A stretch of DNA of 64,000 nucleotides from Toxoplasma gondii ME49 (GCF_000006565.2 NC_031480.1:6760797-6824796); one strand, 5' to 3'; counted from the first letter of the stretch, positions 49,027 to 60,845 are shown. Made by a program: numbers and translations. The notes: a model not told the origin generated them from the sequence alone.

Positions 49027-52000
49027 AGACGCAAAAAGTACCTGTCTTTCGGCTCTGTGCCGGTCTTTACGGGGTCCAAGTTGCCATGTAGACTTACTCT
49101 GTGAATGACAGAAACACCTTTGGTGAGATGCCGCTCCATAAATGAGCACGGTGATCTCCCCGCGCGAAGACAGCGGCAAACCCGCTTGATCAGGCTGTCT
49201 GTCGTTTTTTTATTCTAACTCACGGAACTGTGCCTGCCGTGGTCAGTCGAAAAGGCTGAGATGCTTCTGGAGTCGTTTTTCCTCGACTTGCAGTACTCTT
49301 TTGCACCGTCTGTCGTGAAACCGATACCTGCAGGTTCCGCGAAATTGCGCAGCTGGTTGAGTTTTTGTACCTCGTAACCCACATTCATATTCCACCCACG
49401 GCATGTGAATTTTTTCTGGAAATTCTTTTTTTGCATGCATGAGTTCGAATCTCATCATTGGATTGTTTTGCTGTACTACATGGTCGTTTTCTGAGTAACT
49501 AAATCTAAAGCATTGTTTCTGATTCGAGGTTAGGGCGGCCCAAATGGTTGTAAATAATTCATTCTTTGCAAATAGATTCTGGTGGGTGCTGCTCTGATGG
49601 TCTTTATGAGCAAAGGGTCTCACTTCGCAGCTGCTGAACTCCCACGTTTTCCAGACTGAACTCGTCCACCTAGGCAGATTTTGCTACCCGTTATGTTGCG
49701 TATACCCATAGGGAAACACAACAGACCATAAACCACGATACGAGTCTAACGGAAACATTAAAAGATGTCGAGTTGTTATGAACACAACTAGATGGTTAGC
49801 TCAGAAGCAGCCTTCTTTAGAAGGCGCCAAAAGCTTACCTTTTGTGTTGAATTAGAACTGGGTTCTTTTACGAATATAGAATAAATGAAAGTGAAGCCAT
49901 GAAACGTCTAGTGGCACGAAGGAGCCGAGGCTGGGAGGTAAGGCTGAAGAGTCAGGAACGCCACCAGTTTGGATGGAATGAGTTTTACCACTGCAGCTGG
50001 TCCACCGTGTAAGTTGTGTGTACTTTGTGGAATGGCACTACCTATTATAATCACTGACTGTAACTCCAGTTGTTAGAAACAGGCAAACAAGGCTCTCACA
50101 GTAGCTCGAACCGGCGGCGGAGCTGGAAGCAGTTTTGATGTGTGCATTACGCGCCCCTACCTGTATCCGGTGCAGAAATTCACACTCGTCGCTCATCGAC
50201 GTATGAAATGGGACCGTGACAGGGTGCGTCTCATATGGGGCGCAGGCGGTCACCACCTTTTTCTGGTACACCAAAGGATGGTAGCGGAGAAAAAGAAGTA
50301 ACAGGAGGTACAGTTATGATAAAGAGAACCAACGTTTCCAGCGAAAGTTTCAAATAATAGCCCTGTATTCCTACGTATCTAAAAAGAACTACAACATTTC
50401 TCCTTATCAAGAAATGCGGTCGAACAGTGAACACAGATCGGTGGAGAAAACGTTCCCACATCAAAATGAAACGAGGCTATAAACGCTTGTGAGAAAACCA
50501 GAACGGAGAGTGCTAGTTGTTTTCATTTGCATACACCCAGAAGTGGAGATTAAGAGGGAAATTTGATTGTTGTTTTAACGTGCCTTCCAGAGATGGGAAC
50601 AATAGACTAGCACGGCGTAGAAGGGTGACAACACAGTTCTTTCCGCTGATTTCTCCGTTCAGCTCGCCTTTGGGTCTGAAGAGGTTGCAAAGGAAGATAT
50701 GAAAATAAAAGTACGCCTTTTTCAGCAGCGTGACTTCCCTGTACTCAGTCCGCTGTGCTGTGTGAATCTCACCTCACGGGAGCGGGAGGGAGGCTTCCAG
50801 TCTTGCTACAGCACTCGGAACTCGAAGTTGAGATTCTCTGCCCTGTTACAGGTTCCTGACTTCTCTTTTCTCCGAGTATGAGGCGCTACACCGAAGCAAG
50901 GGAAACTTTGAGTCCTCGATGTCCAAAGAACGAGAGTACGTGTTGGTATCATTCACTACCACCAGAGTGCAAGCAGTCTTGTATTTCCGTATCTTCGTGT
51001 AAATCTGAGGAAACCATAACTTCTACAGTTCTTAATAAACGTCCAGGCTACACGGAAGAGAGCCGTGGGATTCAATTTAGCAGACAAACTTCTCCTTCGA
51101 GCGTCGTGTGCTTGCTGCTCATCTACCACTTCTCGTTTCCTTGTTCGCGTCGTTCGTTTAGAATATACACAAAGAGGCCCTGTTTCCCACTTGCCGCTGC
51201 GCCTCCCTCTATCGAGGTCCTTCACCGTTCCTTGGTGTCGGAAAAGTGTCCGTTTGGTGGCCAGGAGAGAACGGTTTTGCTCGTGGTATGTGTGGCTCTA
51301 TGTGTGGACAGTGTGCTGGATGAGAGACTTCTACAGCTGAGCCGCTACTGCTGGGATTGCGTATATTCTATGCTCCCACTAGTAGAGGATTCCTAACAAG
51401 CCCCATTTCTCAGAAATAAGCAAGACGCAGGACAAAATACCGATATTTCTGTAAATGCTGGTCCTCAGAAAACTGAATTGCATGAGGAGCGAGTCGCCCG
51501 GTCAACCGAGCATGCACGCGAAAAGCTGGGGACCGGGGGCTGCGGCGGAGACCCCCAAAGCGATGCAACTGCCGCTGTGGAGTATGCCGCTTTACTTTTT
51601 CAAGTCCGACTTGTGAACGTGAGGGATCTGCTTGTGTTTTGCAACATCGCAATACGCCAAGTCTGAGAGCACTACGGATTTGGGTGGCCACACGTGCAAT
51701 CTGAAAGTCAGGAGCCGGCACGGCCCCCAGGTCACCCGAGCCCGAACAAGTTGACAGGCTTTTTTCTGTTTCCCCTTTATTTGCGTTTTGTCAGCCCGGT
51801 AAACTCTTCCTGGTGTTTTAGTGGTTTCGCGCCTTCAAATCAAAGGTCTTTTCCTTCGATACTGCCATGGCTGCCACGCCGCCACACCGGTGGGGAGTCG
51901 CCGCCCGGCATCTACAGACATTCCTTCCATCGACAAAGGCAGCGATCCGCCTAAAAGCAGTCTCAGTGTGAACATTGTGACTGTTTGGCTTCGGTTTTCG

Positions 52001-52506
52001 TGGCGATCGCGGTTTTTTGCCTGACTATGCCACTAGAATATGGCTGAGAAGAGGCGGCCCTACGGTGTGACGGTCCAAGCTCTCCGTCGGGGAGACGCAG
52101 CTTCCTCCTGTATCAATAACCAATTCATCTGGCGAGTCACTAATTGTTTCCTTCCGCGAGTATCATCACTGGAACCCGCAGACTGGTGAATACCTGCGCC
52201 GCCTCAGGGTTTCTCTGCGTCGTGTCGGCGGTCGCAAACGTAAGAGGCCGTGGAACACTGCCGCGGCTGTTAAGGACTACGGGTTCGTTTTCTGTTCTGT
52301 TACCCCACTTTGTTTGTTGTGGAAGTTCATTTTCCTTCCCTAGACATCTCGGTCTGTTCCGATCCAGTTTGAGTGCCTCTGTGCGCGAGCGATGAACTCC
52401 TGAAAAGTTCGCCTGCGCTCCCGCTGCAGTCGTCTCCGCCCCGTTCACTAAAGAGAGGAGAAGCAGCGGCTGTTCCAAAAGACAAGCGACCTTTTATGGC
52501 GGTGAA
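49027..52506. other. 3.5-kb spacer, no supported gene
   Basis: AT-richer than the flanks. It holds the 3' end of the MAPR-like gene and, near its right end, the presumed promoter of the gene at 52507. The only long frame is 50878–51396 (+), entered separately. A tRNA T-arm-like palindrome at 49439–49455 lacks the rest of a tRNA. Confidence 0.5.
50878..51396 (+). CDS. Doubtful 172-codon open frame
   Basis: An uninterrupted ATG-to-stop frame in otherwise gene-free sequence. The product is rich in Ser, Cys and Arg, has a possible hydrophobic stretch (VLLVVCVALCVDSVL) near the C-terminus and no recognisable motif. The ATG overlaps a pyrimidine-rich stretch. It may be chance or part of a non-coding transcript. 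Confidence 0.15.
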   Translation: MRRYTEARETLSPRCPKNESTCWYHSLPPECKQSCISVSSCKSEETITSTVLNKRPGYTEESRGIQFSRQTSPSSVVCLLLIYHFSFPCSRRSFRIYTKRPCFPLAAAPPSIEVLHRSLVSEKCPFGGQERTVLLVVCVALCVDSVLDERLLQLSRYCWDCVYSMLPLVEDS

Positions 52507-53793
52507 ATGCGTCCTTTCTGGTGCTGTGTGAAAACGTGTTTCGTCCACAAAATGGGTGCGCCGGATCCGCGTGCTGGGTCGTGCCGACCCGCCCTAAGAG
52601 CCACTGTTTTTCCCGAGCAGTGCACTGGAGGTGCGACCTCTGTTCTTTCTCGTAGCGGTTTGCCAAGCTTTCCCCTCCGTGCGTCCTCGCGACCCTCGAC
52701 TCGGAGCCAAATACTCCGTTCGTCTGCTCCGTTCTCGACCTCTTCCCTTTGCATGCTCCTGCTGCTTCTAGGATTTTCGGTTCTGCGGGACGCCTGTCTC
52801 TGCGCCGCGACCGGCGGCGAGCTCACTGCCACGCAGGAGGTCGACTCATTCTTTGACGAAGGAAAAGCCACGTTGTTTCCACTCAGCCCCATTGCGTCCT
52901 CTTGGTTCACCACGGTTGACGAGGAGGTGAGTTCAGACGATATCGACGGCGGGTTCGCGCGCGCCATGCATGCGAGAACCGGCCTTGGTCGCTTGGAAAC
53001 GGAGCCAAAGAAACGAGTGGCTCGAGGCGCAAGCGTGGAAAGCAACAACGGGAAAAAGACGGCGGTGGGTGTCGAAGCCGCCGCGCGGCTGTGGGAAACG
53101 GCCAAGGCGTCCAACATGCTCTTTGCCCCTTCCGCAAGCGAGCTCGCGTCGCCCGCGAACACGATTGAGTACAGCGAGGGGATTGAAAGCGCAGGTGCGG
53201 AAGGAACGGACGAGAGCGCCGCCAGAAGAGGTCAAGACGTGCCGCTTATTACCCCGGCAGCGAGAGGGATCGGCAAACAAATTTCGCCGGCTGTCGCGGG
53301 TCTCACGGGAGTCGCAGTTGAGGCGCAAGCAGATGTGCAGACTCCGCTAGTGGACCTGAATGCCACACTCCACCGAAGCCAACGAATTCATGCGAACGTC
53401 GCTGAAATGAATGCGGGTGCCGAAACTGCGGCGACAGCGGAGTTACTGCACAAAGGAAGCCAGACCGAAGGTGCAGACCTGAATCCGCACCTCGCGCGCC
53501 AGCTCCGGAAGAGTCTGTTGCAGCAGAGACGGCAGGCGCGCAAATTCAAGGAAATGTCAGTGGAGTCGACGCTGAGGGTGCGTCTGTCGAACCGTCGCTC
53601 GGCAATGCCCACCACGAGATTGTTCAGAGCCTTGGAGTGGGGTTCGCAGTTCCTGGTCGTCTTTGCAGCCCTTCTGCTATACATCGTATACACAAAAGTG
53701 ATGGCACGCAGACGGTCTGACGCCCTTTTTGCCGAGCAGATAGAGAAGTTTCAGGAGCGTGGACGAGATCTGGCGAAAGTCGATCACGAATAA
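52507..53793 (+). CDS. Secretory-pathway protein, signal segment and C-terminal membrane span
   Basis: An intronless frame of 428 codons. The first ATG (52507) gives an 82-residue Arg/Ser/Pro-rich lead before a hydrophobic segment; an internal ATG at 52753 would instead begin directly with a textbook signal peptide (MLLLLLGFSVLRDACLCA). The middle is hydrophilic, Ala/Glu-rich and without cysteines, consistent with disorder. A single span (FLVVFAALLLYIVYTKVMA, about 380–400) is followed by a short charged tail (EQIEKFQERGRDLAKVDHE) that could form a helix. Absence of introns, an N-terminal signal and one C-terminal span are features of many coccidian dense-granule, rhoptry and surface proteins, but no family is recognised and I see no RRLxx export motif. 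Assignment to a compartment is inference. An antisense frame (53162–52494) is a shadow. Confidence 0.8.
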   Translation: MRPFWCCVKTCFVHKMGAPDPRAGSCRPALRATVFPEQCTGGATSVLSRSGLPSFPLRASSRPSTRSQILRSSAPFSTSSLCMLLLLLGFSVLRDACLCAATGGELTATQEVDSFFDEGKATLFPLSPIASSWFTTVDEEVSSDDIDGGFARAMHARTGLGRLETEPKKRVARGASVESNNGKKTAVGVEAAARLWETAKASNMLFAPSASELASPANTIEYSEGIESAGAEGTDESAARRGQDVPLITPAARGIGKQISPAVAGLTGVAVEAQADVQTPLVDLNATLHRSQRIHANVAEMNAGAETAATAELLHKGSQTEGADLNPHLARQLRKSLLQQRRQARKFKEMSVESTLRVRLSNRRSAMPTTRLFRALEWGSQFLVVFAALLLYIVYTKVMARRRSDALFAEQIEKFQERGRDLAKVDHE

Positions 53794-53980
53794 CGATTTC
53801 AAACCAAGACGTGATTTTGTTTAAGCAGTGCAGTCTGCATTAAGTGCGAGCCGGTTGGCTCTGCATCCCGAGGAGACTGGTTCGCTAAGTCGAAGACTTG
53901 CTGTTCGTGGTATCAGGAGTAGCCTCGCGTCTGCCAGGTGTTTCTCTGTGGCGGACGCAGTTTTGTGGACAAGCAGCTGG

Positions 53981-53994
53981 AGTGTACGTACACT
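53981..53994. repeat. AGTGTACGTACACT palindromic element (intergenic copy)
   Basis: A perfect 14-bp palindrome differing from GGTGTACGTACACC only in the symmetrical outermost pair. It lies about 190 bp after the stop of the gene at 52507–53793, so the element is not confined to coding sequence. Confidence 0.8.
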
Positions 53995-55565
53995 GAGCGC
54001 AAGTCACTGGGAGGCTCGGGAATTGCAAATGTGGACAGGCTGTGGAATGGCGGTACCCATAAAAGCGGAACGAAAAAGAAATACGAACTCGAGAGGAGCC
54101 CCTCGTCCTAGTGCATTTCTTGCCAGGCTAGAATGGGGTTTACCCTTTGGTCTGGCTACTGAAGGTCTTTCACGGTTACGATGTCGAGAAATGTCGGCGT
54201 TTCTCAGACGGCAAGTGGCTGTCAGACACTGAAAGCCTACCTTCACGTACGTGGCATTTCGGCAGTCTGTTGCGCTAGCTGTCGAGCAAACACCTTGTGA
54301 AGTCGTGGCACTTTTGCACTTTTTCACGGTCATGAGCTGTTTGCCACGCTGCCTCTCCACTGTAGAACAAAAATCTTTAGCTTATCAAGAGGACTGAACA
54401 CGTTTTGGCTTGCTTCTTCCGTCCGCGCGGCGCACTCAGCACTGCCCGCTTAACACTGACGAAATATGTCGGCATTTGCTGTGTCTCATCTGTCTCTGAC
54501 ACGGATAGACTGCCACACACCATGCGTCCTGCAACACACGGCGGTGCATCCCAAGTGAGGTCCAAACACAGAAATTTGAATATTTCACGTCACCGTGCGC
54601 TGAAAAAAGTCGTACACCCCGGGGGAACGCAGCGAACCTGCAGTGCCAAACCTGAGACGCATCCTTCAAGTTGCTTCGGGTTTTCCACGCACAAATTCAG
54701 CTGCTGGGGTATCTATCGCGGACTAGCGAAGTGCCTGGTTTTGTGAGATTACCATGCAAATGGGCTTCTCCACATTCCCCAGGTCATCAACAAATTGCAA
54801 CTGACTTGGTCGGCGAGTCTCCAGAGACTTTGACATCCAAACGGTGCCACTGTTCTCAGCGCAAACAGAGTGAAAAAAGCCAGAGGGGTTTTTCACTGAT
54901 CGTTGGAAAGAAAGGTTCTGCGTAGATGTCGAGACTGCCAGATCAGTGGACTGGTGCCTCCTTCTTCTCAAGCTTCGCCAGCTTCTTCGTGTTTGTGAAC
55001 GCAACAAGCAGAAGCTTCTTCAGATGTCTCTTATATCGTGTTTGGGGAAAGGATGCGGCAGAAAACATCGTGGCACCAAAGCCTCGCATTTATTAGCTCC
55101 CACTGGTGTCTCGAAAAGTACTGCGATCCTAGCAACGTGCCAGTCTACTAGCTCTGCATGCAGACACGAGCGGGCCTGCAGCCGTCGTCCGTCACTTTTC
55201 TAGCACAACGCACTTGAAGAGTTCGACAGAAGAGAAGAATGTAGTGGCAAAACACTTTTCTATGGCAAAGAGAGGGGGGAGAGCGAGGACATACCATCTA
55301 GGAAGTGGCGGCAGTAACACAAAGCACGCAGAGAGATACCGCCGACTGTGTTGTGTCCCTGAGAATTCTGTTTCCTGTCTCCCGTTGACAATTTGCTTCT
55401 TATCTCCGTATTCTTGAGAGTCTTTTCGTGAGGAAGGGAGGCTCCAAGACAGACTGGCGATGCGAAGAATGCATCGTTTCCCTCTCTAAAAGCCTCCCTA
55501 CATTTCGTTCCAGGTACCAGTCCAAACGACCCCAGTCGATACGTCTCTGCGACAAACGAGGCCCC

Positions 55566-55579
55566 GGTGTCTGTACACC
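55566..55579. repeat. GGTGTCTGTACACC element (intergenic copy)
   Basis: A 14-bp near-palindrome with the same arms, followed by GCAGACACAC. It is in the spacer upstream of the gene at 56642. The same centre (TCTGTAC) occurs in coding copies at 1837–1850 and 56738–56751. Confidence 0.7.
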
Positions 55580-56641
55580 GCAGACACACTTGATTGTTTG
55601 TGCTATGTTGGTTTCTGCAGACCCTGCTCTTTTATTGGGGGCGCGCACCAATGCGTTTCTCCCCCTGCTTGGCATCTTCGAAGACTGCAAAGCGTGCCGT
55701 TAATGAGATGTTTTGCTAGATATTGCATTTCACCACTTTTAGCTGTCTTCAGCAGGCCAGTCGAGGAGTGGAGTAAAACAGGCATACCGAACTTTGTTGA
55801 GTAGTTAGAGGGGAGTTGAGTGTGCCCTTCCACCTCTGCAGGTCGTCTGTTTCATTCGCTGATTTACTTTTCCCTCGGAAAAAAAAAGACTATGGCGACA
55901 GCGGGTTTCTTGTCTCACGTTGTTTCTCTTTGTCGCTTCGCTGCCTCGCCGTGTCCTCCCTTTTCTGTCCTCATTTCATCTGCGTTGATTCTGCCGGGTC
56001 CTTTTCTTCCCACGCCCACGGACTACGCTCCGGTCTAGTCTGCGACTGTCTCAGCTGAATTGAGATTCTCCGGGGCATGCAGTTCCTCGCTTGTTGAACA
56101 CCTCGATTTCATTTTTCCGGTTCCTCCCTCTCTTCCATGTAACTTCTGTTCGCCTCTCTCCCTCCTGTTCTGGATCACTTCTATACGCGACTTGGTCTCC
56201 TCCACCTTGTTCAAGCTCTTGCTCTCTCGATATCTCTCCTTGGGAGAAGCTCTTTCCTCTCTTCTGTACCGCCAAGCTTTTTCAGGAGCTCCTTCGCGAA
56301 AGAGCCTCTTTCGTCTTCAGTATCTGAGGCCCCCCGTGTCTCTTTTTCGTCCCCTATCTTCCTTGGCTTCTGCTTTTCTGCGGAGTTTAAAGCCCACTAC
56401 GAAGAAGGCGCGACAGGCACGTTTTTTTCTACAGGGGACGACCCATAGGTCAGACAAAGGACCGTTTGTTGGCGCTATATGTCTTTTTCGCTGCATTGGA
56501 GTAGTCGTCCGTCAAGAGGCTTTTCGGCTGGTGGAACGGTCACACCCAGATGACGCAACATACCAATGAACCGGCTCGGCACTGCTTCGTGTTGTCTAGC
56601 TCTGCCGCCACCTTGTTCCACGATTTCCATCCTTCAGAAAA

Positions 56642-59600
56642 ATGAAGTTTCGGGGACTGTCGCTCGGGCGCGGTGTCCCGCGTGCCGCTGTCCAGATCCC
56701 TCTTTTTGTTATCGTTTTCCCCACCCTCGTTCTCTCGGGTGTCTGTACTCCCCAGCGTGCCCCATTGTTCTGTTCCTCTCACACGCCGCCGTCTGCGGGT
56801 CTTTTTCGAGGGGCGTCTCTGAGTCCACACGCGTCCTCTCATGAGTCTTCTTTGCACAGTTTTTCGCTCTTCTTTCCTCTGGTTTCTCTTTTCTCTTCGC
56901 GGTGGTCTTCCTCTCCTGTCTCTGTCCCTCGTCCACACTCTTCAGTTTCCGCTCTGAACTTGGCAACACAGTTCGTTGAGCAACCGTATCGCCTTTGCTT
57001 CTCTCCCGGAGAGTGTCCAGCAACGCTCTTCACTTGTTTGCTACTTTGTCTTTTTTTCTGGCTCTGCATGTGGCGTGATCTGCAAAGTTCCATGTCTCCG
57101 GCTCGGTCTTCGTCGAAGACAGGTTTCGTCCCTCTGTTCTCTGGGTCTCTCGCCGCTTCCTTTCTGTTCCTTTCATTCCAATTGCCTTTCTCGTCTCTTC
57201 TCGGCGCCACCGCTGTCTCGCCCCCGTTTATTCAGTCTGTGGCTCTGTCACCTTCCTTGCATACACGCCGGTCCATCGCTTTCGCGTCGGCCTCTCCACA
57301 GCTGCACTCCGCCTGCGAGTGGAGAGGAGCTAGCTCAAGAACGGGACGCCCTTCCTCGTCGAGTCTCGTCTCGCCTGTTCAACAAGCCTGCGGGAGTGCT
57401 CTTGCTTCGTACACCTCACCTGCTGGCTGGTCAAGCGCCTCTTCTCGCTGCCACAGTGCGTCTTCGTCCCCTCTCTCTTTCGTCACCGATCAGGACGGCG
57501 CGACCAGGGCCCCAGACGAGTGGGCCGAGGAAGAACACGCTTCGCTGCTAGAACAGCTTCCCAAATTTTCGTTTGACTTCTTTGAAGAAACGCCCGAGCC
57601 GCCTCCCCTCGCTTCGCATGGCCCCGAGGACTCGCCAACGATCCACGTGCCCGGCGTCTGGCACTTCTACTTGCCTCGGAGTATGTACACTGCAGGCGCT
57701 GCCGAAGAGGGGAGCAGCGCGACAGAGTCGGAGAAGCGAGGAACCACCAGCGCTGGAGATGAGGCGGAGAATTCGGGCGAAGCAGGGAAGTCGGGGGGGA
57801 AAGGAAGGCGCCGAAACAAGAAAATGGAATCGACAGAGACCGAGATGCCGCGGGAGAAAGGGGGGACGACCCGAGGTGGAAAGCAGCATGCATACACCTC
57901 AGATCCTGAAGGGATTTGTGGACGGAAAGAGGACTACGACGGGCCTGAGGCCATCTATTTTTTCGAGGACCATACAGCTCTCATTCCCTCGCTGTCTGCA
58001 CGAGGAAACTGGGCGCTTGTTGATCCACAGAAAAACTCCCCATTGCTCAACAAGGAGTAAGAGCTCGAGGCAACGGAGATGACGAGAATTGGAATCTGGA
58101 ATGGCCGTACTTGTCGCATCTGTGATCCATAATTACATGTGACCTCTCTCGACCGTTTCGACATATGTCAGCAACATCCGGCCTCGAAGCAAGTCTTTCA
58201 AGACCTCTCTTCGTCTCCTTTCCTCTCTCCCTTCGTCTCTAGATTTCCTCTGCAGGTCTTTGTAGATGTCCTTTGTCTGCTCGACAGTCCCGCGTTCCGT
58301 GAGAGGTGTCTTATTTTGTTTTTTTTTTCGATTGCGAGTTCCAATCCGTCGAGTCTTCTCTGGGAATTTGCCGGCATGAGCCTCGACCATCTCCTGCTCT
58401 GCTCTCTCTGCCCTGTGTCTCGCCTGTGCTTCCATCTCCCCTCTTAAGTTGAGGTCTTTCGCCTGCGTTCGTCCGTGTGCCTTCCAACAGAGAGTCTTCA
58501 CATCATGTACAGTGCCAGATCTTCCGTGAGGGCCTGTGCAGGCACTAGAAATGGCATGCTGGCCCTTTCGCGGCTAGCTCTCTCTCTCGTTACTGTTACG
58601 CGTTTCTCCCCATGTTCCCTGTGTGTGTCTTTTTGTGCGTCGCTTCTGTCTTGGTTGTGCTTGCTTGTCGCAGGTTCCGTCTCTGCATTTTTAGCGCACA
58701 GTCTCCACACGAGAGACTTCTGCTCAGAGGCGTCTTCGCCTTCTCCCCGCGACCTGCGATTTCGCTGTGGGATGAAAGAGTGCAGTTGCATGCAGCGCAG
58801 ATATCGGGTTCCACGTTTGTTCGACGTGATGTAAAGGTCAGCAGCCACGATGAAACGGGCGGACGTCGGTGCTGCGCATGGCACGTAAACTTCTCAAGGG
58901 GCGCATTCGAATGCTACGTAGCTACAGCCGCCGCGAGCGAAGAAAGTCTCCAATGTAACTCCGTTCACGGACGAAAACGTGACTTTCATGTGGTCTGTTT
59001 TTGAGGCGCGGGGAAGGAAAGAAAGCACACACATGAACTTAGAGCCGGAAACAAGAAAGGCAAGAAAAACACAAATACCACGTGTGACGGGAGCGTGTTA
59101 GAGCGGAAAGCGAACATACGTGGAGAAAGGAACGCGAAGGCTGGGACGACCACGAAAAAAGGGCAGGATAAACAGAGACGGGAGAAGAGACGGCGAAAGG
59201 AACCGGAGACTCTACTCCCAATTCCGTGTCACCCTCGCTACACAGGTCCACTCTGTGTTGTCATCGAACTGTTTTTTCAGGAACTGGCGTCTTCAGCTGC
59301 AACCGTCTTGCCGCCCAACGTCGAACTGGTACGCTCAGATGTGTGTGGGACGAGATTATCCATGAACGGTAGGAAAGGCTGGAATGTCGACGTGCAGGAG
59401 ATAAAACTTTCTCATAGCCGTTTTTTCTTTCCAGAATTTGCCTCGTCTGCATTCTCTCCCTGGGAGTGCCCCCATACCCTCTGAGGCTTTTCTCTCCTCT
59501 TCTACAGGCGAACAGGATGTCTTGCGTTTCTCTTCTCGAGATGGGATATGCCAGCATTTCTTGTGTAATGTGTGCGTTTCTCTTCTCTCTACCTCAAGCG

Positions 59601-60845
59601 TCGCATCTCTCCCTCTTTATCTTCCTCGTGTCGGGGCCTCCAAAACGTTTCTCGTCTCTCCCCGTTCATACCGTCTTTGCTTCTGCTCGCGGTTCTTCTT
59701 CTTTTCTTTCTACACGTCGTGCGCCTCGGCCTTTGCATGCGAGGGGAAGAGATTTCCAGGAGCGAAGAACCGCGAGGAAGAAGGCGACTCTTTGGACTTC
59801 CTACTCGTCTTCTGACTTCAGGATGTTTTCCTGTGAAGTCTCGAGAGATCTGTTTGCAGCGTTCATTCTTTTCTGCCCCCTTTTTCTCGTGGGTCGCTTG
59901 CTGCGTTTCAGTGGGACAACGCGGGCAACGTTGTTTTGGGGCAGGAGGCGGAGACAAAGAAGAAAGAAGAAGACGCGTTGGAGGAAACAGTTCAGTTTCT
60001 GTCTGCTGGAGACTTCACAGCCTACAGAGTCCTCGGAGAAGACGAGAATTACTTGTAAGTGGGGAACCAGAGACAACCACATGTAACACAGCACGGGGTC
60101 GAAAGGGGGGAGGAGTGACACGGGGAGCAGGAGTGGTGGAAACCGTGTTCTGGGTCGAGCCATGTGTGTGTGACCTTGGCTTTCCTTTATTTGTTGATTG
60201 ACGGTGTATGTCTTTCTGCTTCGTAGATGTTTGTTCTCTTGTTGTGTGTCTTCTCGGTGTGTTCGTCGTGTGTCTGCCAGCAAAGTCCACCATCACTTCA
60301 TCCGGTCAGGGCCTAGACGGTTGTACCACGTCCTGGAGCCTGACGCGCCGGAGCTGTTTCCAGGTGCGACTGCGCCCGTGGAGACGCTTTTGGCGCCAAA
60401 GAGTCCAGTAGCTTTGTATCCTTCGGCAGCTCCTGTGAAGCAAGGCGGCAAGCGAAACCACAGGAAGGTGATGCAGCCTGGTGACAAGGGGATGACGGAA
60501 GACAAACAAAGTGAGGAAACTAAGGGAGAAGTTCGCGAGCGTCTTGAAGCCCTGGTAAGCCTTTGGAAACAACTCTTTTTACGATGCGCCGCCTTTTCTC
60601 CTTCGTTGCCACGAGCACACCTGCTAACCTGAGACCCTCGATACGCAGTGGTCGTATGCTCTACAGGAAGGCAGTGTTTTGCCACTTGCACTTGTCCATG
60701 AATCTCCCGTCTGCACTTTGTTTCGGTGTGTTCTCAGCTGCACCAGTTTTCCCAGGAGCCCCCCGAAGCAGTTCTGTGGCCTGTGCCACGACTGCCGAAG
60801 CGGGCAGCTCTTGAAGAAGACGAGGAAGACGAAGAAGATGATTAA
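56642..60845 (+). CDS. Unrecognised protein with possible plastid leader, seven exons
   Basis: Exons 56642–58056, 58674–58830, 59281–59328, 59435–about 59569, 59912–60054, 60281–60554, 60738–60845. All joins are in phase with canonical sites except the fourth exon's donor, which is uncertain (59517 or 59569). From the first ATG the N-terminus has a hydrophobic segment (PLFVIVFPTLVLSGVCTP). A better reading starts at the ATG at 57092: a signal-like stretch (AASFLFLSFQLPFSSLLGA), then a Ser/Arg-rich, acid-poor segment of about 80 residues, the pattern of an apicoplast leader. The conserved-looking body includes LLEQLPKFSFDFFEETPEP, VWHFYLPRSM, AIYFFEDHTALIPSLSARGN, LLLRGVFAFSPRPAISLWDE, FLSAGDFTAYRVLGEDENYF and VLEPDAPELFPGATAPVETL. 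The C-terminus is acidic (EEDEEDEEDD). No family is recognised; apicoplast location is inference. Confidence 0.72.
56738..56751. repeat. GGTGTCTGTACTCC element at the start of a gene
   Basis: A variant copy encoding GVCTPQ just after the first hydrophobic segment of the gene starting at 56642. If translation really begins at 57092, this copy lies in the 5' untranslated region. Confidence 0.6.

Larger units (their letters stand above)
53794..56641. other. 2.8-kb spacer with two palindromic elements
   Basis: Between two + strand genes. It contains palindromes at 53981–53994 and 55566–55579. A 48-codon frame (55892–56038) begins ATGGCGACAGCGGG after an A-run, a good start context, but ends 600 bp before the next gene, so it could be an upstream ORF in that gene's leader. 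From about 55850 the + strand is pyrimidine-rich, as in promoters/leaders of neighbouring genes. Confidence 0.45.

Noticed and set aside
49439..49455. ATGAGTTCGAATCTCAT, which resembles a tRNA T-arm
   Set aside because: No matching acceptor stem, D-arm A-box or anticodon arm lies at the right distance on either strand; it is a chance short palindrome.
52494..53162. A 222-codon - strand frame
   Set aside because: It lies wholly antisense to the better-supported + strand gene at 52507–53793, and has shadow composition and no motif.
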